A stretch of 64,000 bases of DNA, taken from Zygaena filipendulae. Its lineage: Eukaryota > Arthropoda > Insecta > Lepidoptera > Zygaenidae. The notes below the pieces were generated by a model. The model worked only from the letters and a program-made list of their open reading frames with translations, was not told the origin of the DNA and ran no database searches. The translations under genes were made by a program, and so were the position numbers. Shown here in pieces: positions 40,944 through 50,882 of the stretch; positions within the stretch are counted from its first letter, which is position 1; each line of letters starts with the position of its first letter. The stretch lies in NCBI GenBank assembly GCA_907165275.2, contig OU015662.1, positions 9,431,501 to 9,495,500 on the forward strand, read 5' to 3'.

Positions 40944-41102
40944 CCGGGATAAAAAGTGCCCTATGTGTTAATCTGATGTATAAGCTATATTATTGTAAAG
41001 TTTCATTTAAATCCATCCAGTAGTTTTTGCGTGAAAGAGTAACAAACATCCATCCATCCATACATACTTACAAACTTTTGCGTTTATAATATTAGTAGGA
41101 TA
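40944..41102 (-). mobile_element. Helitron, 3'-truncated
   Basis: It runs from CCGGGATAAAAAGTGCCCTA to TTGCGTTTATAATATTAGTA, then GGAT. The 3' hairpin end is missing. Confidence 0.7.
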
Positions 41103-41244
41103 GTGGGTTAGCCCGCTACAAGGTAGACCGATAACTTGCGACCGATAATTTAAAAATTAAAATTTTTAGGCGAATGTTGTCGTGTTAAATTTTTTAACAT
41201 ATTTTTTAATTTTCTGTGACGCCGAATAAAGATATGTCTATATG

Positions 41245-41334
41245 TCATAATGCGGGACTGGTCGTTGTGGCGACCCTTGTGGGAAGCTTATGTCCAGCAG
41301 TGAACGTCTGCCGTCTGATATGATGATGATGATG
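41245..41334 (+). mobile_element. RTE-like LINE 3' end
   Basis: The frame MRDWSLWRPLWEAYVQQ ends at TGA (41301-41303), followed by AACGTCTGCCGTCTGATATG and a GAT repeat tail. The WxxLxEAYVQQ ending is characteristic of lepidopteran RTE-type LINEs. Confidence 0.75.
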
Positions 41335-41970
41335 AATGATTACCTAGTATTAAATTGTGAGTACCTATATTATATACGCATATTTTTGAAAATATTTTTA
41401 AACTGACCAGGTCATGGAAAGCGGTGAATATCACCGTGGCATAAGGCATTCATTGCGTGCGTTGCTAACAAAACCACCTCGTTGGGGCACGCCACTACGT
41501 CAATTTCGTTATTTACTTAAAAGCAAGGCGTTTCTTTAATTATTATAGATACATACATAGTTTCTACATAATTTAATATAGTTACACAAAATCAAATGTG
41601 TCCTATGCTTTGGAATATTTACTGGAGCAGAAGGAGGTGGGAGATCGTTCCAATGCCTGGAAAACTTATAGATATACATGTACGTATCTAATTAATCTTT
41701 CTGGGATCCTGCTAGATTTGCAGATAGCTCCGCTTGTCTTACCACACATCAGTACTGCATAGTCCTGACCCGATTTTAACTCAATACCTACACATAATGT
41801 TTTTTACAGAAATAACAAGTAAGTACCAAAGATAAAGTTACAAACAACCCAGTGGAGTCTGTAACCTAATTGGTTAAATTAAAATAAACGGAAAAATTGT
41901 TAATAGCCTTGTGTTTATAGCCTCAGGTCATATTGCGAGACTCGATATAATTAGCGTTATTTATTTACAT
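41335..41970. other. Intergenic, nothing recognised
   Basis: No features are recognised. Confidence 0.4.
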
Positions 41971-42100
41971 GTACAGTCAGCATCAAAGATATGGAAACAC
42001 TTGTGTCAGTCGTTAGTCTTTACTCGTTGATCTTTATTACTATTGTAACAAGATTCAACGATTGTCAAAAGTGATTACATATTTGTGATGCCCACTGTAC
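41971..42100. mobile_element. GTACAGTCA-type small MITE, copy 2
   Basis: A 130-bp element with inverted ends GTACAGTCAGCATCAAAGAT and GTGATGCCCACTGTAC. The interior ATTACTATTGTAACAAGATT resembles 50640-50665. Confidence 0.65.
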
Positions 42101-42520
42101 ACTCTCAAAATAAATATTTTGATGAAAATATAAAAAAACTTACAACATTCATCCTTTCGCGCAACACGAAATGATACTTATATTTTTGCAGGAATATTGC
42201 CAGAATAATATTTACTTTAAATAAACATGGAAGTCAACATTTGAGCGTGTGATAAAACGTCTTTACTCGTATAATATTCTGACGCTCACACAATATTAAT
42301 TTATGAACCAAGAAAATGTGGCATTAATCCAATTTTTTTTTACGAAAATATTTCATTCGTAAGGAATCTGTTAATGATTATTATCAACGGATTGATATAT
42401 CTCCTACCGGTTCTCCTAGATCGTATTGGATTCGCGGTTCCACGTCAGGCTAGTGGATTATACAACCTTATTTCATAACTCAGCCATAGCACTAGGAAGC
42501 TGTGAAGGGTGGATATTTTA
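42101..42520. other. AT-rich, nothing recognised
   Basis: No features are recognised. Confidence 0.4.
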
Positions 42521-42524
42521 TGGG

Positions 42525-42618
42525 TGCTGTCATAAAAAGGTAACTTTATTGACGTCAAAAAGAGTCACATTATGGGCCAAATTTGAATAAATAATTTTAC
42601 TTTGACTTTGACTTTGAA
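42525..42618 (+). mobile_element. LINE 3' tail (TTTGAC repeats)
   Basis: TTGAATAAATAATTTTACTT then TGACTTTGACTTTGAAC is a typical Jockey or CR1-type lepidopteran tail. TGACGTCA occurs at 42550-42557. Confidence 0.55.
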
Positions 42619-43200
42619 CCACTGAACCTTCAAGCTACATCGGGCCAAAACAAATCTTAAACAACATTCTCCTATCTACAGAATGTGTTCCACTTATAAT
42701 AATCAGTTGGTACTTTGGTAGAGAACTTTAACATACCTATTTGGTAGTTCTCTGAAATCGGTTAGATATCAAGTCTTTACAATATGTCTCAGTTAACACG
42801 CGAGACGTCGGAGTACTACTGTTTTCTGTTTTCTTGCTTTTTGTGATCACTTTAACTTTGTACCTATAACAATATTTAAGCATGACGCATTCACCTCTAG
42901 AAGAGTGTAATATTAAGTTTCAAATTGCAATGTATCTTGTGTTTGTTGTTAGTCAAAAAATTATAAATCAGTTGACTTTATTTAAGCCAAATTGAGGGAA
43001 CTCTTCGTTCAGTAAGATTATTTCTTATTCAAAATTCAGAGCAAAGGAGTTTACTTCGATCGATGCCACGCAAATTCACCAAAGAAAAGTAAGTAGAAAA
43101 ATTACCAGTGTGAATTTAATAATGCATTATTTTTGATTAATGAAAGATATAAAAAATCTTCTTACTTATTATAATTATTAAATTGATACTTACTAGTAAT
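42619..43200. other. AT-rich, nothing recognised
   Basis: No features are recognised. Confidence 0.4.
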
Positions 43201-43222
43201 TCTCCGACCACATTACATACAA

Positions 43223-43459
43223 CTACCTACAAGCAGCGGCGCGTCCTTGTGGCGTGAGTTGCGCAGGCGCCGCAAGAGCAATGTCATCCAGGAATAGACG
43301 GGTTGTGTGTTCGTCTTCTGACACCGACACAGATTGAAATGATGCCAGCGAGTGCCCGGCCGGCGACCGGCGAAAATAAACCAACAATGCCGTCGTTTTC
43401 TTTTGTCTTTCTGCCTTGTTGTCCACTGCCTGCTTTATCCGGATATCCACGCTTCGCAT
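43223..43459 (-). CDS. Candidate coding exon, unrecognised (partial)
   Basis: A GC-rich island holds a minus-strand frame starting MRSVDIRIKQAVDNKAERQK in a CGAAATGCG context. It ends LDDIALAAPAQLTPQGR and then AAACR. A possible GTAGTT donor lies at its end. The composition is balanced (basic N-half, acidic SEDEHTT centre, alanine-rich end), more protein-like than most frames here. No domain is recognised and another frame (66 codons) is open in parallel, so noncoding GC-rich sequence is a real alternative. Confidence 0.3.
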   Translation of the reverse strand: MRSVDIRIKQAVDNKAERQKKTTALLVYFRRSPAGHSLASFQSVSVSEDEHTTRLFLDDIALAAPAQLTPQGRAAACR

Positions 43460-43484
43460 TTCGCGCGTGAAGAATCTTAAACAA

Positions 43485-43830
43485 TTCTCATCATGAACTT
43501 CTTTAAACTATCTGCTTAGTTCGTAATCTGGATTGGTAGCCCTGGCTACTTGAGTGCAGGGCATTTGCTAAGGTCACTCAAACGCGCAAAGTTACGTAAT
43601 GAAATTTATAAAATAGGGCAAATACTAGATTTTTTTTTATGATAACTCTGCAGTATTGTATTTTGTAACTTATAAAAAAGTTTAATTGAAAACCGTCAAA
43701 AGCGGTCTAAAGCTGGCACTTTGTCTAAGCATTTTAATATTATAAAGTTTAAATGCTGCAGAATTCGATATAATATCACATGGGTTAAATAATAAGGATC
43801 ATCTACCAATTTAGTATGAATGAGATCCTA
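43485..43830. other. AT-rich, nothing recognised
   Basis: No features are recognised. Confidence 0.4.
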
Positions 43831-43849
43831 GTAATTTAGGTCTTATAAT

Positions 43850-44042
43850 TTAAGACTAAGTACATACTTTTTATCTCTATACAAAGAGTTCTCGTAGGAA
43901 TTCTGAAATTAACGAGTAAAATCGTGTGGGGAAAAGCTTGTAAAAGATTAAGCAACGAAAGTGACATACCTATGATAACGGCATTCCAAACGCTCTCGGG
44001 AACTCCGAAATTGCCGCGGGCGAAACCACGGGGCACAGCTAG
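43850..44042 (+). mobile_element. Helitron fragments
   Basis: Diverged body (TTTTTATCTCTATACAAAGA) plus a clean 3' end (AACTCCGAAATTGCCGCGGG ... GGGGCACAGCTAG at 44040), immediately before a reverse sliver TAGCTGTGCCCCGTGG. Confidence 0.65.
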
Positions 44043-44087
44043 ACTAGCTGTGCCCCGTGGTTAGCTGAGCTAGTGGTTATGAAATAC

Positions 44088-44262
44088 TAGCTGTGCCCCG
44101 AGGTTTTACCCGGAGTAATTTCGAAGTTCCAGCGGGAATTCCGGGATAAAAAGTACCCTAAATAAGTAAGTTTCATGTTAATCGGTCGAGCCGTTTTTGC
44201 GTGATTGAGTAACAAACATCCAAACATCCACACTTTCACATTTATAATATTAGTAGGATAAA
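44088..44262 (-). mobile_element. Lep1-type Helitron, internally deleted
   Basis: It runs from CTAGCTGTGCCCCGAGGTTT to CACATTTATAATATTAGTAG, then GAT. The ~35 bp holding the CCCCTGACAACGTGCAT block are missing after AAAAAGTACCCTAAATAAG. Confidence 0.8.
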
Positions 44263-44304
44263 AACGTTTCACGCGGGTGAAAACGCGGAGCACAGCTAGT
44301 TCTT
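44263..44304 (+). mobile_element. Helitron 3' end sliver
   Basis: CGCGGGTGAAAACGCGGAGC then ACAGCTAGTT is a 3' terminus fused to the previous element's 5' end. Confidence 0.6.
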
Positions 44305-44530
44305 AATATAAAAATCGCATACAATAAAATTAATGACTATAAGTGACCATAAAACCCAGGCGAGGTGTAACTCCTTCCTGTGCGCGCTACAGATTTGGCT
44401 GACGCAAGTTTTGTATGCCCAGTTTATACAGACGTCGCGTCATACGCCAGCCCGACAATCTCAATTGTCAAACAGCCCACGTGTAACGACAGTGGCAATT
44501 TGTTTTAAAATATTTCGCTTTTGAAGCCGT
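44305..44530. other. Intergenic, nothing recognised
   Basis: A 63-codon plus ORF (44333-44524) has no recognised feature. Confidence 0.4.
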
Positions 44531-44533
44531 TTA

Positions 44534-44720
44534 GAGCCTCTCCCGATGACGCGTTTTACGCGCGAGTCAAGAACGCGTGAGTCGAGAGTCCGACGACGCG
44601 CGACGTGTTGCAAGCGTTTTACGCGCGAGAGCATGGACGGAATCTATGACTGTGGCTTTAGTATCTCGGGAACACGCGCGTTCTCGACTCGCGCGTAAAA
44701 CGCCTCATCTGGACAGGCTC
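44534..44720. mobile_element. PIF/Harbinger-like MITE, CpG-rich
   Basis: A 187-bp element with ~47-bp inverted ends starting GAGCCTCTCCCGATGACGCG (right-end version GAGCCTGTCCAGATGAGGCG). It is flanked by TTA on both sides (44531-44533 and 44721-44723). Inside, GCGTTTTACGCGCGAG occurs a third time near 44611. CpG is unusually abundant for this window. Confidence 0.8.
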
Positions 44721-45015
44721 TTAAACTCTAAATAGTTTTTGACACCTACTTTTATGTATGAAAAATGTGTGTAAGTCTCATATCTTTATAGCCAGCAAGT
44801 ACGTAGGAACTAAATAATATGTGTATCTTTATAAAAAAAACACAGTTCTATTGGCTACGATAAATTATTTTTCCTTATAATAATACTTATGTATTATAGA
44901 GGAAGATTATTTGTTTGTTAGTTAAGCACTGATAAACCGATTAAAAATTTCTTTTGTTGATAAACTATAATGACCATAAATAACAGGATATATAGGATAT
45001 AGGTATATGTATACA
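44721..45015. other. AT-rich, nothing recognised
   Basis: No features are recognised. Confidence 0.4.
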
Positions 45016-45016
45016 A

Positions 45017-45332
45017 ACTAGCAGTTCTTCATGGTTTCACCCGTGTTAATTTCGGACTTCCCGTGGGAACTTCGTAAAACCCGTTCTTATCTGACCCATA
45101 GGTACCTACTCAGCGAATGAAACACTCTTACCAAAACCAAACAAATCTCTAGGCCTTATGGTTCCAGCCAGAGATATTGTGATGAGTCAGTAGTAGGTGA
45201 AAATCTCTCATATATTTGAGGTCCGAAATTACGAGTAGTTTAGCTCTTGGAAATAGTACATAGAGATTGCCATAAGGCTTGATCGAATTCCGAAATCGAT
45301 AGGTGTGAAATCGCGAGAGTAACAACTAGGTA
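45017..45332. mobile_element. Diverged Helitron remnants
   Basis: A reverse 3' module (ACTAGCAGTTCTTCATGG, AATTTCGGACTTCCCGTGGG) is followed by a forward-looking module (GAATTCCGAAATCGATAGGT, ATCGCGAGAGTAACAACTAG). Confidence 0.5.
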
Positions 45333-46070
45333 TCAAGAATATTTGACTTGATTTGACTACGACGCGACGGAGACGGCACCGTACTTGCAAATATTACGAA
45401 CGACCAAAACCGCATCCAATATAGCTCTTGTAACTCTATAGTTACAACTATCAATACCTATTTAAAAGGGCAGGTATGTCTCCCTCTGATTTTACTTTTA
45501 AATCTATCGAGACACGCTATGGCCTACGAGCGTTTTTATCGTTTTACTGATAAGATAGCGGTCTTTAGACAAGAGGAGATAAAACGTCGAATAACAGTTC
45601 GTCTTGTACATTCACGACGCGACTGTGAAAATTTACATACACTATATAGGTATATTATAATGTATTACATAACAAGTAACTAACTGATGACACGCGAAGG
45701 TTAAATGTTTACGGGAATGTGATTCATGTTTCCGTGAATGCGATGCTCCAACGTTATCATTAGTGTTTCGAATGACCGCCCATTCAGGGCACTCGTGTCA
45801 CTATTATATTTGATGGTCAGGGTTTCAACCTTGAATAATGAATCCTTGGAAGAATATCTTCAAATATGACTACGCCTTTCCAAAACATACTGTATAGACA
45901 GTAGACACCTTACCTGAACCTAAAACCTATCCTATGTAAGTTTGGTTGGATGTTTGTGATTCAATCACGCATAGATGGATAATATTTGAAAAGCAAATCT
46001 CAGCAGTTAGCACATTAGACAGGCACTACCACTAGATCAAGTATTTTCAGTGGCAACGTCGTGTACTTAT
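45333..46070. other. AT-rich, nothing recognised
   Basis: No features are recognised. Confidence 0.4.
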
Positions 46071-46071
46071 C

Positions 46072-46311
46072 TGGGCCCTTATTCACGATGACCAACAATT
46101 CCTAGCCCATAACGCGCTTCCCAGAAACGCAAATCCAAACGTTCCAGGTGCCCAAATATTAGAATTTACCTTCTATTCTGTATACCATTAGAAACGTTGT
46201 AGATGTGTTTTTTTGAGGTGAAACTTCTTTGAGAACGCGGGAAAGACAATTATTTTGTGGCGTGTTATCGTAAAGCGCCGTGTTATGGTCATAGTGAATA
46301 AGGGGCCTGAT
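46072..46311. mobile_element. CTTATTCAC-type MITE, copy 2
   Basis: Inverted ends CTGGGCCCTTATTCACGATG and CATAGTGAATAAGGGGCC bound 240 bp containing ATAACGCGCTTCCCAGAAAC and TTTTGTGGCGTGTTA. Confidence 0.7.
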
Positions 46312-46730
46312 TATTATCCCTTCACATAACAAGCTGAATATTAAAACCGTGCCGTTCCACGAGAAAACGTTCCCACTTCCCACTCACGACCAATGCACAT
46401 GAATGAAATTGTAGAGTACCTACTAGGTACGATGCCATACGTACTGTAATTTATAATTGCGTCTATGTGTATTCCGCGCACTAATATATATACAAGGTTT
46501 TTTTAATTTACAACTGTAAAATTGTCTAAGAAACATAATATAATCTTAATTTTATGCAACTCAATAGCTTATTATAGTTTCGGTATTAGTCTTCACCGCC
46601 AATTTCCATTCTACGGCCGCCATTTTTGTTTCATAAATACAAATTTTAGCTTGGAATCATCGTACGGTTAGAGTTAAGACTAAGGGATTATTTGCTCAGT
46701 GGTTTAGACGAATTGTTTGACACCTCATTG
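46312..46730. other. AT-rich, nothing recognised
   Basis: No features are recognised. Confidence 0.4.
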
Positions 46731-46879
46731 ATCTATCCATCCAGCCGTTTGGTTGCTTCGAAAGTATAATATAAAGAATGCTACATACATACATACTCAG
46801 CACAACTATTTATGAGTGTAATGACCCTCTCTTGGCATGCATACATAGGTACCAAAAGGAAGTTACTAGTCAGCTGCTT

Positions 46880-47345
46880 CGGCTGTACGCTGGCCATCAG
46901 GATTTCGGGATAAAAAGTACCTTATGTCCTGACAACGTGTATGTCAAATATCATGATAATCGGTTAAATGGTTAAGGCAGTGAAGGCGTAACAAACTCAC
47001 ATTTGCATCTATACTAATACTAGCTGTTCCTAGCGGTTTGATCCGCATTAATTTGGGAGATCCCCTAGGATAAAAGTACCTTATTTTCTTTTCTGTACCT
47101 ACCTACCCCTGACAATGTAGGTATGCAAAATTGTATGCAGTTTCACCCTCGTTAATTTCCGTGCTCCCGCGGGAATTCCGGGATTAAAAAGTACCCTATG
47201 TCCTTTTCTGTAGGTACTCTTAACAACGTGTATATAATAGGTATGCCAAATTTCATAAATTTCATGACGATCGATGGAGCCGTTAGAGCGTAAAAGCATA
47301 ACAAACAAACGAACAAACTCACTTTCGCATAATATTATATTATCT
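46880..47345 (-). mobile_element. Cluster of Helitron copies
   Basis: Three partial copies lie in a row: TTTCGGGATAAAAAGTACCT (46902), ACTAGCTGTTCCTAGCGG (47020) and GGTATGCAAAATTGTATGCA running into TTTCACCCTCG. They share the GCCGTTAGAGCGTAAAAGC body and end AACTCACTTTCGCATAATAT. Confidence 0.65.
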
Positions 47346-47572
47346 GTGCTTTCGCATTAATAATCCATATTAATATTATAAATCTCAGACGAAATAAAAA
47401 CTCAAGACGGAGCGCTGTGAACAAAGAAGTGAAGCCGTAAAACTACGCCTCGGCGTGTACATGCACAGTTACACGCACACACATATAACGAAACTACGCC
47501 TTACCTTGTCAGTCAAACTATTCCGACGCGCGGAGTGTCACGCTGTAATAATTTCTATTTTTTTAAGAAAAA

Positions 47573-47668
47573 ATGCCGAATTTTGTAGTGAGAGGGTGTA
47601 AAAACCAATCTTCGAAAATTAAAAAGCAGGATAGAACCACATTTTTAATAAAACATCAATTTTATTAA
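47573..47668 (+). pseudogene. THAP-domain N-terminus relic in P-like element
   Basis: The 31-codon frame resembles the first exon of THAP-type P transposases: Met-Pro start, a C-K-N motif at residues 9-11, lysine-rich linker and TTF where TFH is expected. The Cys at position 4-5 is lost and a TAA follows LIKHQFY. It cannot form the C2CH zinc site. Confidence 0.55.
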
Positions 47669-47817
47669 TTTATGACAACTTGGAACACAAAACCTCCACA
47701 ACTTTCATAAGTGTTGCTACTAGTGAGCGTCACAATAGTCCCCGTTTTTTGGGTAAGTTAATGTGACCAGGAACGTAATGTAACACGTTCATTTACCTAT
47801 TTCGATTTTAACTTTTT

Positions 47818-48345
47818 AACCGACTTCCAAAAAGCAGGAGGTTATGCATTCGATTATATGTATGTTTTTTTTTTATGTAGGTTCACCGATTACTCGAAGA
47901 CGGTTGGACCAATTTCGAAAATTCTTTTTTTGTTTGAAAGGGTTTACTCTCAATTAGGTCCCATTGCCACCAAATCGGGATCTGATGATGTGATCTTGGA
48001 GAAATCGAGGGAACTCTTCAAAAATAATAAGCACACCTATACCGATTTGAGTATTTTTTATAGTAAATCGTTCATTTGCTTTCGGAAAGCAAAATTTGAA
48101 GAAGTGGAACTGATGATGAAGACCACAGATGATCATCGGAACTACTCAATAATAGGTATTTCACGAGTTCCGATTCGTTAACTTTAAATGGTTCCTAAAC
48201 AATTTATGCTCGTCACAACTCACAACGTATATGGCAAAGTGAAACTGAGTGTGATGTACCAGGAGAACTCCTCAAAAATTAACGTCCCTGCATCGAGAAG
48301 AGCAATATTTTGTAAAAGATGATGAGTAGTTAACTTCAGGCTAAA
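47818..48345 (+). mobile_element. AACCGACTT composite repeat, copy C (partial)
   Basis: It begins AACCGACTTCCAAAAAGCAG and has one ~190-bp unit with GAAGTGGAACTGATGATGAA (48103). It ends before the foldback module. It is nested in the P-like element, so it arrived later or was captured. Confidence 0.75.
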
Positions 48346-48522
48346 TACTAACTTATCTATGTATTTACTTATCCGTTCATCTTTCTAGAACTTAACAATT
48401 TTGGGTAATAAGTTTTCACTGCACGGCAACACTCACTAAATGCCCACATGTTTACGAAACCGGCTTCACTTTGTTGTTGACAGCGCTCCGTCTTGAGTTT
48501 TTATTTCGTCTGAGTTATAAAT

Positions 48523-48705
48523 GCGAAAGTGAGTTTGTTTATGTTTGTTTGTTACGCTTTCACGCCTTAACGGCCCAACCGATCATTATGAAATTTTGCA
48601 TGCCGGGATACCTACAGAGAAGAACATAGGGTACCCGGATAGAGTTTATCCCGAAATTCCCGCAGGAAATCCGACATTACCGCGGGTGAAACCGCAGGGA
48701 AGTAG
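48523..48705 (+). mobile_element. Helitron, right part of the copy split by the P-like element
   Basis: It resumes GCGAAAGTGAGTTTGTTTAT, passes through ACCGATCATTATGAAATTTT and ends GGGTGAAACCGCAGGGAAGT. The CTAG terminus is mutated. Confidence 0.75.
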
Positions 48706-48897
48706 TAAGGATAATTAAATGTGGAAGTTTGAATGAATGTTTGTTACTCAGTCACGCCAGAACGGCTGAAGGGAATTGAATGGAATTTGGTACAGAGATA
48801 GATTAGGTATAATCTGAAAAAGGACATAGAGTACTTTTTTCTTGGAATTCCTACGGGAACTCCCAAATTAACTTGGGTGAAACGCGGTTAAAAACTA
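48706..48897 (+). mobile_element. Helitron copy in tandem
   Basis: AGGATAATTAAATGTGGAAG to GGGTGAAACGCGGTTAAAAAC, then TAGTT. The 3' end is diverged. Confidence 0.6.
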
Positions 48898-49264
48898 GTT
48901 TATTGTATTAGAATTTCGTATTTAGATTAACAACACTAACGGTTAAGTAACGATAACGAGTGCTTTCTCATAAGCTCAAGGTTGCCAGTGTATTGCGAGA
49001 GCGAAAAAACCACATCCAACCGGTCATCGGGCAACACACCCACTGATGTTGTTCAATAAAAGTACGTAGGTGCCTACCAACATAATATATTTATTTACAA
49101 GCAGCCGGCACGCTATTTTTTAATCTAGGTAATTCATACCTATTAGCTAATGCGGTCGGGTTCAATAATGATCAAGAAGCCGAGTTTTCTCAGTACCTAG
49201 ACTAGCTACGAACCGAGCTTGACTTGGCTCAAGTCTGTACGTCAAAGTAATTTTACCTTTTCAT
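48898..49264. other. Intergenic, nothing recognised
   Basis: No features are recognised. Confidence 0.4.
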
Positions 49265-49266
49265 TA

Positions 49267-49471
49267 CAGGACCCTTATTCACTATGACCAACAACATTCC
49301 TTGCCCATAACGCGCGTCCCAAAAACACAATCCCAAACGCTCGATGCCAAAATTTTAGAAAATATTATCTGTATGACACGTAAGTTGTATTTTTTTTAAG
49401 TGAAATATCTTTAAAGCGAAGAAAATCCATTTTTGTGGCGTGTTAGGGACGTAGTGAATAAGGGCCCAGTA
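49267..49471. mobile_element. CTTATTCAC-type MITE, copy 3
   Basis: An uninterrupted copy with ends CAGGACCCTTATTCACTATG and GTAGTGAATAAGGGCCCAG. ATAACGCGCGTCCCAAAAAC matches copies 1 and 2. Confidence 0.7.
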
Positions 49472-50169
49472 GGTATACGTACACGTTATGAAATCATAAA
49501 CAGATCTTAAATGGAAGAAGCATAGTTAATCAATTATTATCTGTAACAGTATTAAGGTATTAATTTCCCTTTTAGATTGCAAAGTTTATTCCTATCCAAA
49601 CCTAAGCTGTAGTTAAATACGAGTTACTACGATCTCTTTGAGTTTTAATAAAATCTATTTCGGCCATTGAAATTTCGACCCAGTACACTTTTTGTATAAG
49701 TAGAAATAATCAAAAAATCCATGTAGGTACCTACCTATAGGGTTAAAATAAAACTGTAAAGATGGTGGCCCCTGATCCTTGATCAGGAATATAATAATAT
49801 ACTAACAGCTAGTTAATCATAAAAATCTCTTCAAGGTACTTCTTCAAATAAGGCGAAACGTTAATGACAATGTTAGATTCAAACATCCACTTTTCCTGCT
49901 CAGGGTTCAAAAGATAGAATAAGATAGAAAAGAAAATATAGATGCTGAAAGATGACCGAAATAACTGTTTTATGCTTTTGATGTTCTAGTAATCTATTTA
50001 AAATTCGAATTAGATTTAAAATAAAAAAAAAATGTTTTTAAATCACGTTTTAATCTACACCAAGGGCACAATACAATATCTTTTGGAGAAAAAAAAAATT
50101 CCTTTCTGTATAATCGTAAAAAAGTCGTATGATCAATATAAGTAGATAGGTAGGTACTGCTTTACTTAC
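49472..50169. other. AT-rich; putative intron of the exon at 50170
   Basis: No exon with a matching acceptor was recognised downstream of the donor on the minus strand. Confidence 0.4.
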
Positions 50170-50304
50170 CCATATCCAAATCACAATCCATTGATCAAAC
50201 ATCAAGTATGCTTTAATCCACGGGTAATTAATCGCTTCTGGCTGAAGTCCGCTGACTGCTTCTGCGAATCCCCATGTTTCATTCTGAGCTGGCGAAGCGC
50301 CCAT
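50170..50304 (-). CDS. First coding exon of a putative membrane protein (partial)
   Basis: The product is not recognised. Forty-five codons run from an ATG in good context (GAACAATGG) to an excellent GTAAGTAAAG donor, in phase 0. The start MGASPAQNETWGFAEAVSG has an N-glycosylation sequon (NET at residues 8-10). The end AYLMFDQWIVIWIW is hydrophobic, like the start of a first membrane segment. A short extracellular N-terminus before TM1 would suit a receptor or transporter, but that is inference. The later exons must lie at lower coordinates or outside the window. Confidence 0.45.
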
Positions 50305-50590
50305 TGTTCAAATAATTATCCTTTCGTCTCACAATCTTGGATCGCATGTCTGGCATTTAATAATCAGTAACTATAAACATTAGAAGACCATATAAAAATG
50401 GGACCTAATTTAACAGCAATGTGCCTACACTGTACAAGTGTACAGTGACTACAAACCGATAAGTATTGTGGAGACCCCAATGGTCTTAGTTATAGATTTT
50501 AAATAGATTTAACCTCTAGGCAAGGCAAAGCAAGGGCACCGATGACTCGCGTAGTTTTATTAGTCTATTAGATCTGTAGCTACTCGCTTT
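50305..50590. other. Upstream region of the 50170-50304 exon, nothing firm
   Basis: AT-rich; no clear TATA box or initiator was identified on the minus strand. Confidence 0.35.
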
Positions 50591-50596
50591 AGCAAG

Positions 50597-50695
50597 TCAG
50601 CATTAAAAATATGTAAACCTTTTTGGTTGTCTAACTTTATTACTATTGCAATAAGATTCAACGACTGTAAATGATTAGGTAGGTACATATTGCTG
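50597..50695. mobile_element. GTACAGTCA-type small MITE, diverged copy 3
   Basis: GTCAGCATTAAAAATATGTA and TACATATTGCTGC are inverted ends. The centre TTTATTACTATTGCAATAAG matches 42027-42050. Confidence 0.45.
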
Positions 50696-50882
50696 CCCCC
50701 TCAGCCAAGTTGACAATCTATAAAATCGTTAACGCATACAAAACTAAGGAATGTATCGCAATGTCAGGTGGTCACGTAAATCGTCCAGTTTTGCGTGACC
50801 ACGTGACATGACGATTCGGTCCTATGTTTAACGATGCGTTATGCGTTAACGATTTCAGACTGTCAACTTGGGAGGGGGCTGA
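50691..50882. mobile_element. TIR element with CAGCCCCCTC ends
   Basis: About 45-bp inverted ends: right-end version CAGCCCCCTCCCAAGTTGAC, left end CTGCCCCCTCAGCCAAGTTG, each reaching AAATCGTTAACGCATA. The centre has GTGGTCACG...CGTGACCACG, a further inverted repeat. It is non-coding. Confidence 0.7.

Larger units (their letters stand above)
47384..48514 (+). mobile_element. P-superfamily element, copy 2, inserted in a Helitron
   Basis: A 1131-bp element with inverted ends CTCAGACGAAATAAAAACT, flanked by the exact 8-bp duplication TTATAAAT (47376-47383 and 48515-48522). GAAGTGAAGCC and GGCTTCACTTTG are inverted subterminal blocks. ATG at 47573 opens MPNFVVRGCKN then QSSKIKKQDRTTF, a THAP-like start with the second cysteine kept and the first replaced by Phe; it stops after 31 codons. 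A composite-family fragment (47818-48345) lies inside. The flanks are one Helitron 5' region cut at ATATTATAAAT|GCGAAAG. Confidence 0.85.
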
